This document shows, one piece after another, positions 1 through 5,037 of a stretch of DNA of 6,315 bases. This DNA comes from Clostridia bacterium (lineage in GTDB: Bacteria; Bacillota; Clostridia; Saccharofermentanales; UBA5734): contig JAGOFF010000135.1 of the NCBI GenBank assembly GCA_017997315.1, positions 1 through 6,315 of the forward strand, in the 5' to 3' direction. Position 1 is the stretch's first letter. Each line of letters starts with the position of its first letter. A program made the position numbers and the translations under genes. Below the pieces are notes generated by a model. It was not told where the DNA came from. It saw only the letters and a list, made by a program, of their open reading frames with translations, and ran no database searches.

Positions 1-53
1 TCCCGGTTGAACCGCGGACCGGTCCATATCCTGTAACGCTCCCGCGCATCCAT
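1..53 (-). CDS. 5' end of an unidentified gene (partial, runs off the left edge)
   Basis: Seventeen codons are visible on the minus strand, reading MDARERYRIWTGPRFNR. The ATG at 53-51 is preceded by GGAGGG (66-61) with a 7-nt spacer, an excellent Shine-Dalgarno. A second ATG in another frame at 49-47 is also open to the edge but sits 11 nt from the SD, so the first is preferred. An extended -10 promoter lies just upstream, with a predicted leader of about 25 nt. The gene follows uvrB in the same direction but is not uvrA, the common partner of uvrB, whose N-terminus looks different. The Y-x-x-W pattern near the start is reminiscent of alpha-phosphohexomutase (phosphoglucomutase) N-termini. 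That is a weak resemblance over too few residues, so no function is assigned. Confidence refers to there being a gene. Confidence 0.65.
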   Translation of the reverse strand, partial: MDARERYRIWTGPRFNR

Positions 54-84
54 TCCGCTTCCCTCCGGTTCCGGTTCTCCCCAG

Positions 85-93
85 ATTATATCA
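85..93 (-). promoter_or_regulatory. Extended -10 promoter of the left-edge gene
   Basis: On the minus strand the sequence reads TGATATAAT, a perfect sigma-A -10 hexamer with the TGn extension. No -35 resembling TTGACA is present at 16-18 bp; that position is occupied by a GC palindrome instead. Extended -10 promoters can work without a good -35. The predicted start is near A78, giving a leader of about 25 nt that includes the SD at 66-61. Confidence 0.6.
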
Positions 94-95
94 TT

Positions 96-113
96 CCGGA
101 CGCGTGCGTCCGG
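96..113. repeat. Perfect 18-bp palindromic element upstream of the left-edge promoter
   Basis: CCGGACGCACGCGTCCGG (minus-strand reading) has 8-bp arms around a 2-bp centre; as RNA it would fold as a 7-bp stem with a 4-nt loop. It lies in the 100-bp gap between uvrB and the next gene, immediately upstream of the -10 at 85-90 and across the place where a -35 would be. It could be an operator or the stem of a uvrB transcript 3' hairpin. No T-run follows on either strand, so it is not a standard intrinsic terminator. Confidence 0.45.
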
Positions 114-153
114 CTCCGGCATCCGTGCTCACGCGACCGTGCGCACAAGGGAC

Positions 154-2166
154 TCATCCCGTGAGTTTGCCTCGGATCGTGATGGCGAGGTCCCGCAGCC
201 GGGCCGCTTCCTCAAACTCGAGCCGTTTCGCGGCTTCGCGCATCTCGCGTTCGATGCGCGGGAGCAGTTTCTCCAGTTCGGCCGCGCTCATCGCGTCGAA
301 CCGGTACTCTGACACGTCCTCCGCGACCATCACCTTGAGATCCACGCCGGCTTCGCCGGCTGCGGACTCCAGCGTCTCGAGCACATCGCGGACTTCTTTG
401 CGGATGCTGACCGGCGTGATGCCGTTCTCCTGGTTGTACGCCTCCTGGATCGCACGGCGGCGGTTGGTTTCCGAAACCGCGTTGAGCATCGACGGGGTGA
501 CCTCGTCCGCATACATGATGACGCGTCCGTTGACGTTGCGGGCGGCGCGCCCGATGATCTGGATCAGCGACGTGGCCGAGCGCAGGAAACCTTCCTTGTC
601 CGCGTCCAGGATGGCGATCAGGGAGACCTCCGGCAGATCGAGCCCTTCCCGGAGCAGGTTGATGCCGACGAGGACGTCGAACTCCCCGTTCCGCAGATCG
701 CGGAGGATCTGCATCCGTTTCATGATCTCGACGTCGGAATGCAGGTATTTCACCCGCATCTTCTCCTCGGTCAGGAACGATGTGAGATCCTCGGCCATCT
801 TTTTGGTCAAGGTGAGGACCAGCGCCCGCTCCCCCCTTCGGACGGTGCCGCGGATCTCTTCCATGAGGTCCTCGATCTGGCCGTCGACGGGCCGGATGTG
901 CAATGCGGGATCGATCAGTCCGGTCGGCCGGATGATCTGCTCGACGACCTGCCCGGCATGGGCGGCTTCATAACGGGAAGGCGTCGCGCTGACAAAGACC
1001 GCCTGATGCACACGCTGTTCGAACTCTTCGAACCGGAGCGGACGGTTGTCGAATGCGGAAGGCAGACGGAATCCGTATTCCACCAGGGTTTCCTTGCGGG
1101 CCCGGTCTCCGTTGTACATCGCGCCGACCTGGGGGATCGTCACATGGGATTCGTCGATGAACACCAGGAAGTCTTTCGGGAAGAAGTCGAGGAGCGTGTA
1201 GGGCGGTTCCCCCTCCGAGCGGCCGGTCAGGTGGCGGGAGTAGTTCTCGATGCCTTTGCAGAAGCCGGTCTCCCTCATCATCTCAAGGTCGTAGCGGGTC
1301 CTCTGCTCCAGACGGTAGGCCTCGAGGGGTTTGCCGAGATCCTGCAGTGTCTTGAGCCGAATATCAAGTTCCTCTTCGATCGATACAAGCGCGCGCTGCA
1401 CGTTCTCTCCGGTCGTGGCGTAATGGGAGGCCGGAAAGATCGGCGCGTAGCTGCGCGAACCGATCACGCGGCCGGTCATGCGGTCGAGGTCCAGGATCTT
1501 TTCGATCTCGTCCCCGAAGAAGACGACGCGCGTGAGAACATCCTCGGACGAGGACGGGTAGATGTCCAGCGTGTCCCCCCTCACGCGGAAACACCCGCGC
1601 TTCAATTCGAAATCGTTCCGGTTGTACTGGATGTCGATCAGCTCGCGGATGACCTCGTCCCGGTCCTTGCGCATGCCGGGGCGGAGTGAAACCATAAGCT
1701 CACGATAGTCTTCGGGATTGCCCAGGCCGTAGATGCAGGACACGCTCGCGACCACGATGACATCGCGCCGCTCCAGCAGCGACGACGTCGCGGAGTGGCG
1801 CATGCGGTCGATCTCCTCATTGATCGCGGAATCTTTGTCGATATAGGTGTCGGTCGACGGGATGTACGCTTCGGGCTGGTAATAGTCGTAATAGCTGACG
1901 AAATACTCCACCGCGTTTTCCGGGAAGAACGCCTTGAACTCCGCGCACAGCTGGCCCGCGAGCGTCTTGTTGTGCGCGATGACCAGTGCGGGGCGCTGGA
2001 CGCGCTGGATGACGTTGGCCATCGTGAACGTCTTGCCCGAGCCCGTCACTCCCATGAGCGTCTGCGCCGGCATACCCTGCTCGATTCCGCGCACAAGCGC
2101 GTCGATCGCTTCCGGCTGGTCGCCCATCGGGGTCATGTCGGATGTCAGTTTAAACGGTCTTTCCAT
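154..2166 (-). CDS. uvrB: UvrABC excinuclease subunit B (UvrB)
   Basis: UvrB is the damage-verification subunit of nucleotide excision repair. UvrA loads it, it opens the helix around the lesion with its beta-hairpin, and it recruits UvrC for the incisions. The 670-residue product is the usual full length. Visible parts in order: Walker A GVTGSGKT (39-46); the tyrosine-rich beta-hairpin YYDYYQPEAYIP (about 92-103); the central domain that contacts UvrA (about 150-250); Walker B/DEAD-like DESH (338-341); motif III SATPS (393-397); motif VI QIIGRAARN (536-544); and a C-terminal UVR helical hairpin (about 631-664) that binds UvrC. The frame stays open upstream to about 2355, but family alignment begins at MERPFKL, so the ATG at 2166 is chosen. 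No proper SD precedes it, only a weak GGTGG 13 nt away; the TATAAT promoter box lies 7 nt upstream instead. It is divergent from ilvE. There is no clear terminator before the next gene. Confidence 0.98.
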   Translation of the reverse strand: MERPFKLTSDMTPMGDQPEAIDALVRGIEQGMPAQTLMGVTGSGKTFTMANVIQRVQRPALVIAHNKTLAGQLCAEFKAFFPENAVEYFVSYYDYYQPEAYIPSTDTYIDKDSAINEEIDRMRHSATSSLLERRDVIVVASVSCIYGLGNPEDYRELMVSLRPGMRKDRDEVIRELIDIQYNRNDFELKRGCFRVRGDTLDIYPSSSEDVLTRVVFFGDEIEKILDLDRMTGRVIGSRSYAPIFPASHYATTGENVQRALVSIEEELDIRLKTLQDLGKPLEAYRLEQRTRYDLEMMRETGFCKGIENYSRHLTGRSEGEPPYTLLDFFPKDFLVFIDESHVTIPQVGAMYNGDRARKETLVEYGFRLPSAFDNRPLRFEEFEQRVHQAVFVSATPSRYEAAHAGQVVEQIIRPTGLIDPALHIRPVDGQIEDLMEEIRGTVRRGERALVLTLTKKMAEDLTSFLTEEKMRVKYLHSDVEIMKRMQILRDLRNGEFDVLVGINLLREGLDLPEVSLIAILDADKEGFLRSATSLIQIIGRAARNVNGRVIMYADEVTPSMLNAVSETNRRRAIQEAYNQENGITPVSIRKEVRDVLETLESAAGEAGVDLKVMVAEDVSEYRFDAMSAAELEKLLPRIEREMREAAKRLEFEEAARLRDLAITIRGKLTG

Positions 2167-2173
2167 GCGGAAA

Positions 2174-2202
2174 ATTATACCACCGCACACAAAGAAGAAC
2201 AA
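2174..2202 (-). promoter_or_regulatory. uvrB promoter (extended -10), predicted to give a leaderless mRNA
   Basis: On the minus strand there is TTGTTC (2202-2197), a 17-bp spacer, and TATAAT (2179-2174). The TG of an extended -10 (TGGTATAAT) is also present. Only 3 of 6 bases of the -35 match, but the -10 is perfect. Seven bases separate the -10 from the ATG at 2166, so the expected transcription start falls at or within a base of the start codon. A weaker alternative -10 (TATAAA, minus strand, 2217-2212) could produce a longer leader. Confidence 0.7.
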
Positions 2203-2209
2203 TTGTGCG
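2196..2209. promoter_or_regulatory. Candidate LexA (SOS) operator over the uvrB -35
   Basis: AGAACAATTGTGCG resembles the Gram-positive LexA box, commonly written CGAAC-N4-GTTCG. It contains GAAC, a 4-bp centre, and GTGC in place of GTTC, and it is a 12-bp dyad (2197-2208) with one mismatched pair. It covers the whole -35 hexamer of the uvrB promoter, where a repressor would block RNA polymerase. uvrB is an SOS gene in both Bacillus and Escherichia, so location and biology agree. One off-consensus base and a single site keep this tentative. Confidence 0.5.
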
Positions 2210-2220
2210 TCTTTATATGG

Positions 2221-2249
2221 GTGACGGATATCGGGGGGCGGTGTATAAT
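2221..2249 (+). promoter_or_regulatory. ilvE promoter (sigma-A type)
   Basis: GTGACG (2221-2226, 4 of 6 matches to TTGACA) is followed by a 17-bp spacer and a perfect TATAAT (2244-2249). Transcription would start near 2255-2258, leaving a leader of about 53 nt. Its -35 is only 18 bp from the uvrB -35, so polymerase footprints at the two promoters should overlap. Confidence 0.7.
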
Positions 2250-2267
2250 TTTCTACCAATAAGGTTT

Positions 2268-2283
2268 CGGGCGGAGTCGCCCG
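2268..2283 (+). other. Small hairpin in the ilvE 5' leader
   Basis: CGGGCG and CGCCCG form a perfect 6-bp GC stem closed by the tetraloop GAGT, within the predicted leader and 12 nt before the Shine-Dalgarno. No U-run follows and no competing antiterminator stem or leader peptide is apparent, so it does not look like an attenuator. It is too short for a T-box or known riboswitch. It may stabilise the mRNA or keep the ribosome site open. Confidence 0.4.
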
Positions 2284-2295
2284 GACCGAACAGAT

Positions 2296-2300
2296 GGGAG
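2296..2300 (+). promoter_or_regulatory. Shine-Dalgarno that sets the ilvE start
   Basis: GGGAG is followed by 8 nt and then ATG at 2309. An upstream in-frame ATG at 2294 overlaps this region and has no SD of its own, so 2309 is preferred as the translation start. Confidence 0.7.
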
Positions 2301-2308
2301 ATGCCAGC

Positions 2309-3382
2309 ATGAACCAGTCGATCCCGGTCATCCGTACGCTTGCACCGAAAGCCAAACCCGCCGACGAGTCCCGCCTTGGATTCGGTCAGGTATTCACCGA
2401 CCACATGTTCATTATGGATTATGTGGACGGACAGGGATGGATCAACGCGCGCATCGTACCGTACGGCCCCCTGCCGATGGACCCGTCCACGATGGTGTTC
2501 CACTACGGGCAGTCGGTGTTCGAGGGGCTCAAGGCCTACCGCGGCGCGGACGGCTCGATCAACCTGTTCCGTCCGCGGCTCAATTTCGAACGCCTCAACG
2601 TATCCAATGAGCGGATGGCGATCCCCAAGCTCGACGAGGACTTCTGCGTCGAGGCGGTCCGTACGCTGGTCCGGCTGGAAGCCGACTGGGTGCCCTCCGC
2701 GCCGGAAACTTCGCTGTACATCCGTCCGTTCGTGTTCGCGTCCGATCCGTTCCTCGGCGTCCGTCCTTCCCACACATACCATTTCATCGTGATCCTCTCC
2801 CCGTCCGGGGCGTATTACCCGCAGGGACTCAATCCGATCGCCGTGTATGTCGAGGACGAGTATGTACGCGCCGTCAAAGGCGGAACCGGATTCACCAAGT
2901 GCGCGGGGAATTATGCCGCCAGCCTGCTGTCCCAGGCAAACGCATACAAGACCGGATTTGTCCAGGTCCTCTGGCTGGACGGGATCCACCGCAAGTACAT
3001 CGAGGAAGTCGGTTCGATGAACGTCTGCTTCGTCATCGACGGCAAGGTCGTGACCCCCGAGCTCAACGGCAGCATTCTGCCCGGCATCACCCGGCGTTCG
3101 GTCCTGGAGACCGCGGCGCATATGGGGATTCCGACCGAAGAGCGCCAGATCGCGATCGACGAGCTTGTGGCGCTTCACGCCCAGGGCCGTGTGACCGAGA
3201 TGTTCGGATGCGGGACCGCGGCGGTCATATCGCCGGTCGGAACCCTCCGGTACATGGACACCGAGCTGACCTTCAACCAGGGCGAGATCGGTCCGGTCAG
3301 CCGCCGCATGTACGACACGATCACAGGCATCCAGTACGGCCGGCTGGCGGATCCGGGCAGCTGGATCGTCCGAGTGGACTGA
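2309..3382 (+). CDS. ilvE: Branched-chain amino acid aminotransferase
   Basis: This is a cytosolic PLP enzyme of fold-type IV. It moves the amino group between glutamate and the 2-oxo acids of leucine, isoleucine and valine: the last step of their synthesis and the first of their breakdown. The 357 residues match the longer BCAT class (about 355-365), not the roughly 300-residue E. coli type. Visible motifs: FEGLKAYR (71-78), the ITGT-like substrate/PLP core LYIRPFVFASDPFLG (136-150), the PLP lysine K197 in GGTGFTKCAGNYAASL, QVLWLDG (219-225), EEVGSMN (232-238), GSILPGITRRSVLE (254-267) and GCGTAAVISPVG (300-311). The family usually has KxGGNY; KCAGNY here is a mild variation. The gene stands alone, divergent from uvrB and convergent with the coaD operon, with its own promoter and terminator. 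No ilvBCD genes are nearby in the window. The symbol follows common use; a paralogue name such as bcaT cannot be excluded. Confidence 0.96.
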   Translation: MNQSIPVIRTLAPKAKPADESRLGFGQVFTDHMFIMDYVDGQGWINARIVPYGPLPMDPSTMVFHYGQSVFEGLKAYRGADGSINLFRPRLNFERLNVSNERMAIPKLDEDFCVEAVRTLVRLEADWVPSAPETSLYIRPFVFASDPFLGVRPSHTYHFIVILSPSGAYYPQGLNPIAVYVEDEYVRAVKGGTGFTKCAGNYAASLLSQANAYKTGFVQVLWLDGIHRKYIEEVGSMNVCFVIDGKVVTPELNGSILPGITRRSVLETAAHMGIPTEERQIAIDELVALHAQGRVTEMFGCGTAAVISPVGTLRYMDTELTFNQGEIGPVSRRMYDTITGIQYGRLADPGSWIVRVD

Positions 3383-3413
3383 CAACGGTCTTTTCCTTGC
3401 ACGCATGAATAAG

Positions 3414-3446
3414 GAGGCATGCACCATGCGGCGCATGCCTCTTTTT
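3414..3446 (+). terminator. Intrinsic terminator of ilvE, possibly shared with the convergent operon
   Basis: GAGGCATGC (3414-3422) and GCATGCCTC (3433-3441) form a perfect 9-bp stem with a 10-nt loop. TTTTT (3442-3446) follows on the plus strand, 32 nt after the ilvE stop. The outer AAG before the stem can extend pairing into the T-run. On the minus strand the stem is followed by CTTATTC, a poor T-tract, so termination of the opposing operon here would be weaker. Confidence 0.85.
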
Positions 3447-3470
3447 CATTCTCACTGACAGCCGACAGGC

Positions 3471-3950
3471 TCAGGACAGTTCTTTCTTGTTTTTCTGGAT
3501 CGTGACCAGGACGCCGGTCAGATTGTCCTCGACGCCTGTAAGGAGACGTTTGGCATAATCGAGCGCGCCGTTCCGGATCTGCCGCGCGGACTGGTTCGCT
3601 GTTTCGATGGTATGCGCCGCCGCCTGCCGCGCCTGAAGGGTGATCTCATGTTCGTCGATCATCGCGGTCATCCGCGTCTCGGCTTCCCGGACGATGTTCT
3701 CCGCCTCTTTCCGCGCTTCCGCGACCAGTTGCCGGTTCTGTCCGAGCAGCCACTTGGCCTGCTGGATCTCGGCCGGCAGGCTGTCGCGGATGAGGGAGAT
3801 CAGGACAAGCACCTCTTCGCGATCCACCAGGCAGGAGTCGGAAAAAGGCAGCGACCGGGCATGCGATACGGTGGCTTCCAGCTTGTCCAGCATTTCAAAC
3901 AGGTCGGATTCACCGGAATCCGGACGTGTGCGCTCAGCGTTTTCACGCAT
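3471..3950 (-). CDS. Small coiled-coil protein of the coaD operon, function unknown
   Basis: This is a 159-residue soluble, charged, mostly helical protein. After a polar N-terminus (1-15) come a helical segment (about 16-60) and a long Ala/Glu/Arg/Gln-rich stretch (about 60-135) with the look of a coiled coil, similar to the stalk of ATP synthase subunit b or DivIVA-like proteins. There is no signal peptide, membrane helix or Walker motif. Such proteins next to clostridial coaD are often labelled 'ATPase' or 'ATP synthase B/B-prime-like', but nothing here supports ATP hydrolysis or membership of F1Fo: there is no N-terminal membrane anchor and no other atp gene nearby. The ATG at 3950 follows AGGAGG with a 9-nt spacer. 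It overlaps the coaD stop by 8 nt, suggesting coupled translation. It is the last gene of the recG-rsmD-coaD operon. A structural or scaffolding role is only inferred. Confidence 0.88.
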   Translation of the reverse strand: MRENAERTRPDSGESDLFEMLDKLEATVSHARSLPFSDSCLVDREEVLVLISLIRDSLPAEIQQAKWLLGQNRQLVAEARKEAENIVREAETRMTAMIDEHEITLQARQAAAHTIETANQSARQIRNGALDYAKRLLTGVEDNLTGVLVTIQKNKKELS

Positions 3951-4449
3951 GGGTTCTCTCCTCCTCTCCTCGCCTTCTCAAGCGTTCGGAAACGAACGGT
4001 CGGATCTCTTCTGGAACCATGTTGCTGATGTCCCCTCCGAACGAGGCCACTTCGCGCACGATGCTCGAACTGGTGAACGCCAGATCGCTCCGGCACGGGA
4101 GGAGAATCACGTCGAATCCCGGCAGCAGCAGTTTGTTGGCGGCGGCCATCTCGGCTTCGAACCGGAAATCCGACTCGCTCCGCAAACCGCGGACGACCGC
4201 GGACGCGTTGTTTTCCCGGTAGAAATCGACGAGCAGGCCGTCGAATGACGAAACGCACACTCCCGGCACGGACTTAAGGCATTCCGTCGCCATCCAGACT
4301 CGCTCGTCGGTACTGAAGACAGGCTTCTTGCTCTTGTTCGTCATGACGGCGACCACCAGCCGGTCACACAGCAGAGAGGCACGTCGGACGATGTCCGCAT
4401 GGCCTTTCGTGAACGGATCGAACGAGCCCGGATAGATGAAGGTTCTCAA
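3943..4449 (-). CDS. coaD: Phosphopantetheine adenylyltransferase (CoaD, PPAT)
   Basis: CoaD makes 3'-dephospho-CoA and pyrophosphate from 4'-phosphopantetheine and ATP, the penultimate step of coenzyme A synthesis. The 168 residues are close to the family norm (about 160). It shows the nucleotidyltransferase signature at the N-terminus: IYPGSFDPFTKGH (5-17), with the T/HxGH motif at 14-17. Also visible are the substrate/ATP residues in VVRGLRSESDF (85-95, R88 and R90) and the second signature TSSSIVREVASFGGD (126-140), equivalent to ISSSxVRE. The start codon is TTG (4449-4447). It overlaps the rsmD stop as TTGA and is supported by AGGGG 9 nt upstream and by the family start, which always lies just before the IYPGSFDP strand. 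The C-terminus (about 158-168, RRRGEEERTHA) is a charged tail beyond the conserved fold. The next gene starts within its last codons. Confidence 0.96.
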   Translation of the reverse strand: MRTFIYPGSFDPFTKGHADIVRRASLLCDRLVVAVMTNKSKKPVFSTDERVWMATECLKSVPGVCVSSFDGLLVDFYRENNASAVVRGLRSESDFRFEAEMAAANKLLLPGFDVILLPCRSDLAFTSSSIVREVASFGGDISNMVPEEIRPFVSERLRRRGEEERTHA

Positions 4450-5027
4450 AAAGAAGATCCCCTGTCGTCGTGGATTTCCTTATAAAAGGATAGCATCGTG
4501 CCGCCGTACTTACAATTCCGCACGAGTTGCAGGTCTGTTACAAAAGCCGGGACATCATCCTGGGCCGCGTGCTCCAGGATCACGCACGCGTCCGGGGCCA
4601 GCAGTCCCCGGCCCAGCAAGGCGGCCGCCCGCTCGATCGCCTGACCGGCCAGACGATACGGCGGATCCAGAAAAACCAGGTCGAAACGGAGATCTCCGCC
4701 GGCAGCCATCCTCTCCAGTACCCGGTACACGTCCCCCGCGATCGAATGGATGCCGGCGAGTCCGGACCGTGCGATGTTCGTCCGGATGCACGCCAGGCTG
4801 GCGTGGTCGTTGTCCACCAGATCCGCGGATACGGCACCGCGGCTGACCGCCTCGATCCCGAACTGGCCGGAGCCCGCAAACAAGTCGAGCACCCTCGCTC
4901 CCGGCAGTTCCGGAGCGATGATGCTGAACAGCGCCTCCTTGACGCGATCCGATGTGGGCCGCGTCTGCCGGCCTGCCGGCGCGTCCAGCCGGATGCCCCC
5001 GGCGATACCCGCTATGATCCTGGGCAT
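4446..5027 (-). CDS. rsmD: 16S rRNA (guanine(966)-N2)-methyltransferase RsmD
   Basis: RsmD is a SAM-dependent Rossmann-fold methyltransferase that, in E. coli, modifies G966 of 16S rRNA in the assembling 30S subunit. The 193 residues match the family (about 185-200). The N-terminus MPRIIAGIAGGIRLDAP and the TRPTSDRVKEALF block (22-34) are typical. SAM motif I is LDLFAGSGQFGIEA (47-60). An acidic ribose-binding motif lies in VDNDHASL (71-78). The catalytic motif is DPPY (121-124), preceded by DLVFL. The ATG at 5027 is set by GAGGAGG with a 5-nt spacer. That SD overlaps the recG stop codon, and only 10 nt separate the genes. The open frame continues further upstream inside recG, but no family member extends that way. 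The stop overlaps the coaD TTG start by 4 nt. Confidence 0.95.
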   Translation of the reverse strand: MPRIIAGIAGGIRLDAPAGRQTRPTSDRVKEALFSIIAPELPGARVLDLFAGSGQFGIEAVSRGAVSADLVDNDHASLACIRTNIARSGLAGIHSIAGDVYRVLERMAAGGDLRFDLVFLDPPYRLAGQAIERAAALLGRGLLAPDACVILEHAAQDDVPAFVTDLQLVRNCKYGGTMLSFYKEIHDDRGSSF

Positions 5028-5037
5028 GAGGTCCTCC

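Noticed and set aside
96..113. Intrinsic terminator for uvrB
   Set aside because: The hairpin is strong but no T-run follows on the minus strand (it continues AATGATATAATC), so it is reported as a palindromic element only.
739..1689. Open frame of 316 codons on the plus strand opposite uvrB
   Set aside because: It lies wholly inside conserved uvrB coding sequence with no supported start signal; the lack of stops is explained by uvrB codon usage.
2287..2300. Second LexA-like half-site (CGAACAGATGGGAG) in the ilvE leader
   Set aside because: Only the left half GAAC matches; the right half is not GTTC, and the site lies downstream of the transcription start.
2294..2308. Earlier in-frame ATG for ilvE at 2294
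   Set aside because: It has no SD upstream; the GGGAG at 2296-2300 is correctly spaced for the ATG at 2309 instead.
2167..2355. N-terminal extension of uvrB upstream of the ATG at 2166
   Set aside because: It would translate the promoter region and the ilvE leader, and family members start at the MxxFKL position.
2213..3436. Open frame of 407 codons on the minus strand opposite ilvE
   Set aside because: It is antisense to a clearly functional aminotransferase, has Arg/Asp/His-rich low-complexity composition, shows no recognisable motif, and runs through the ilvE promoter and terminator. It is a GC-rich shadow frame.
4480..4493. Short AT-rich dyad TCCTTATAAAAGGA as a promoter or terminator for coaD
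   Set aside because: It lies within the last rsmD codons (SFYKEI region), has only a 5-bp stem, and lacks a -35 or T-run; coaD is better explained by operon transcription.
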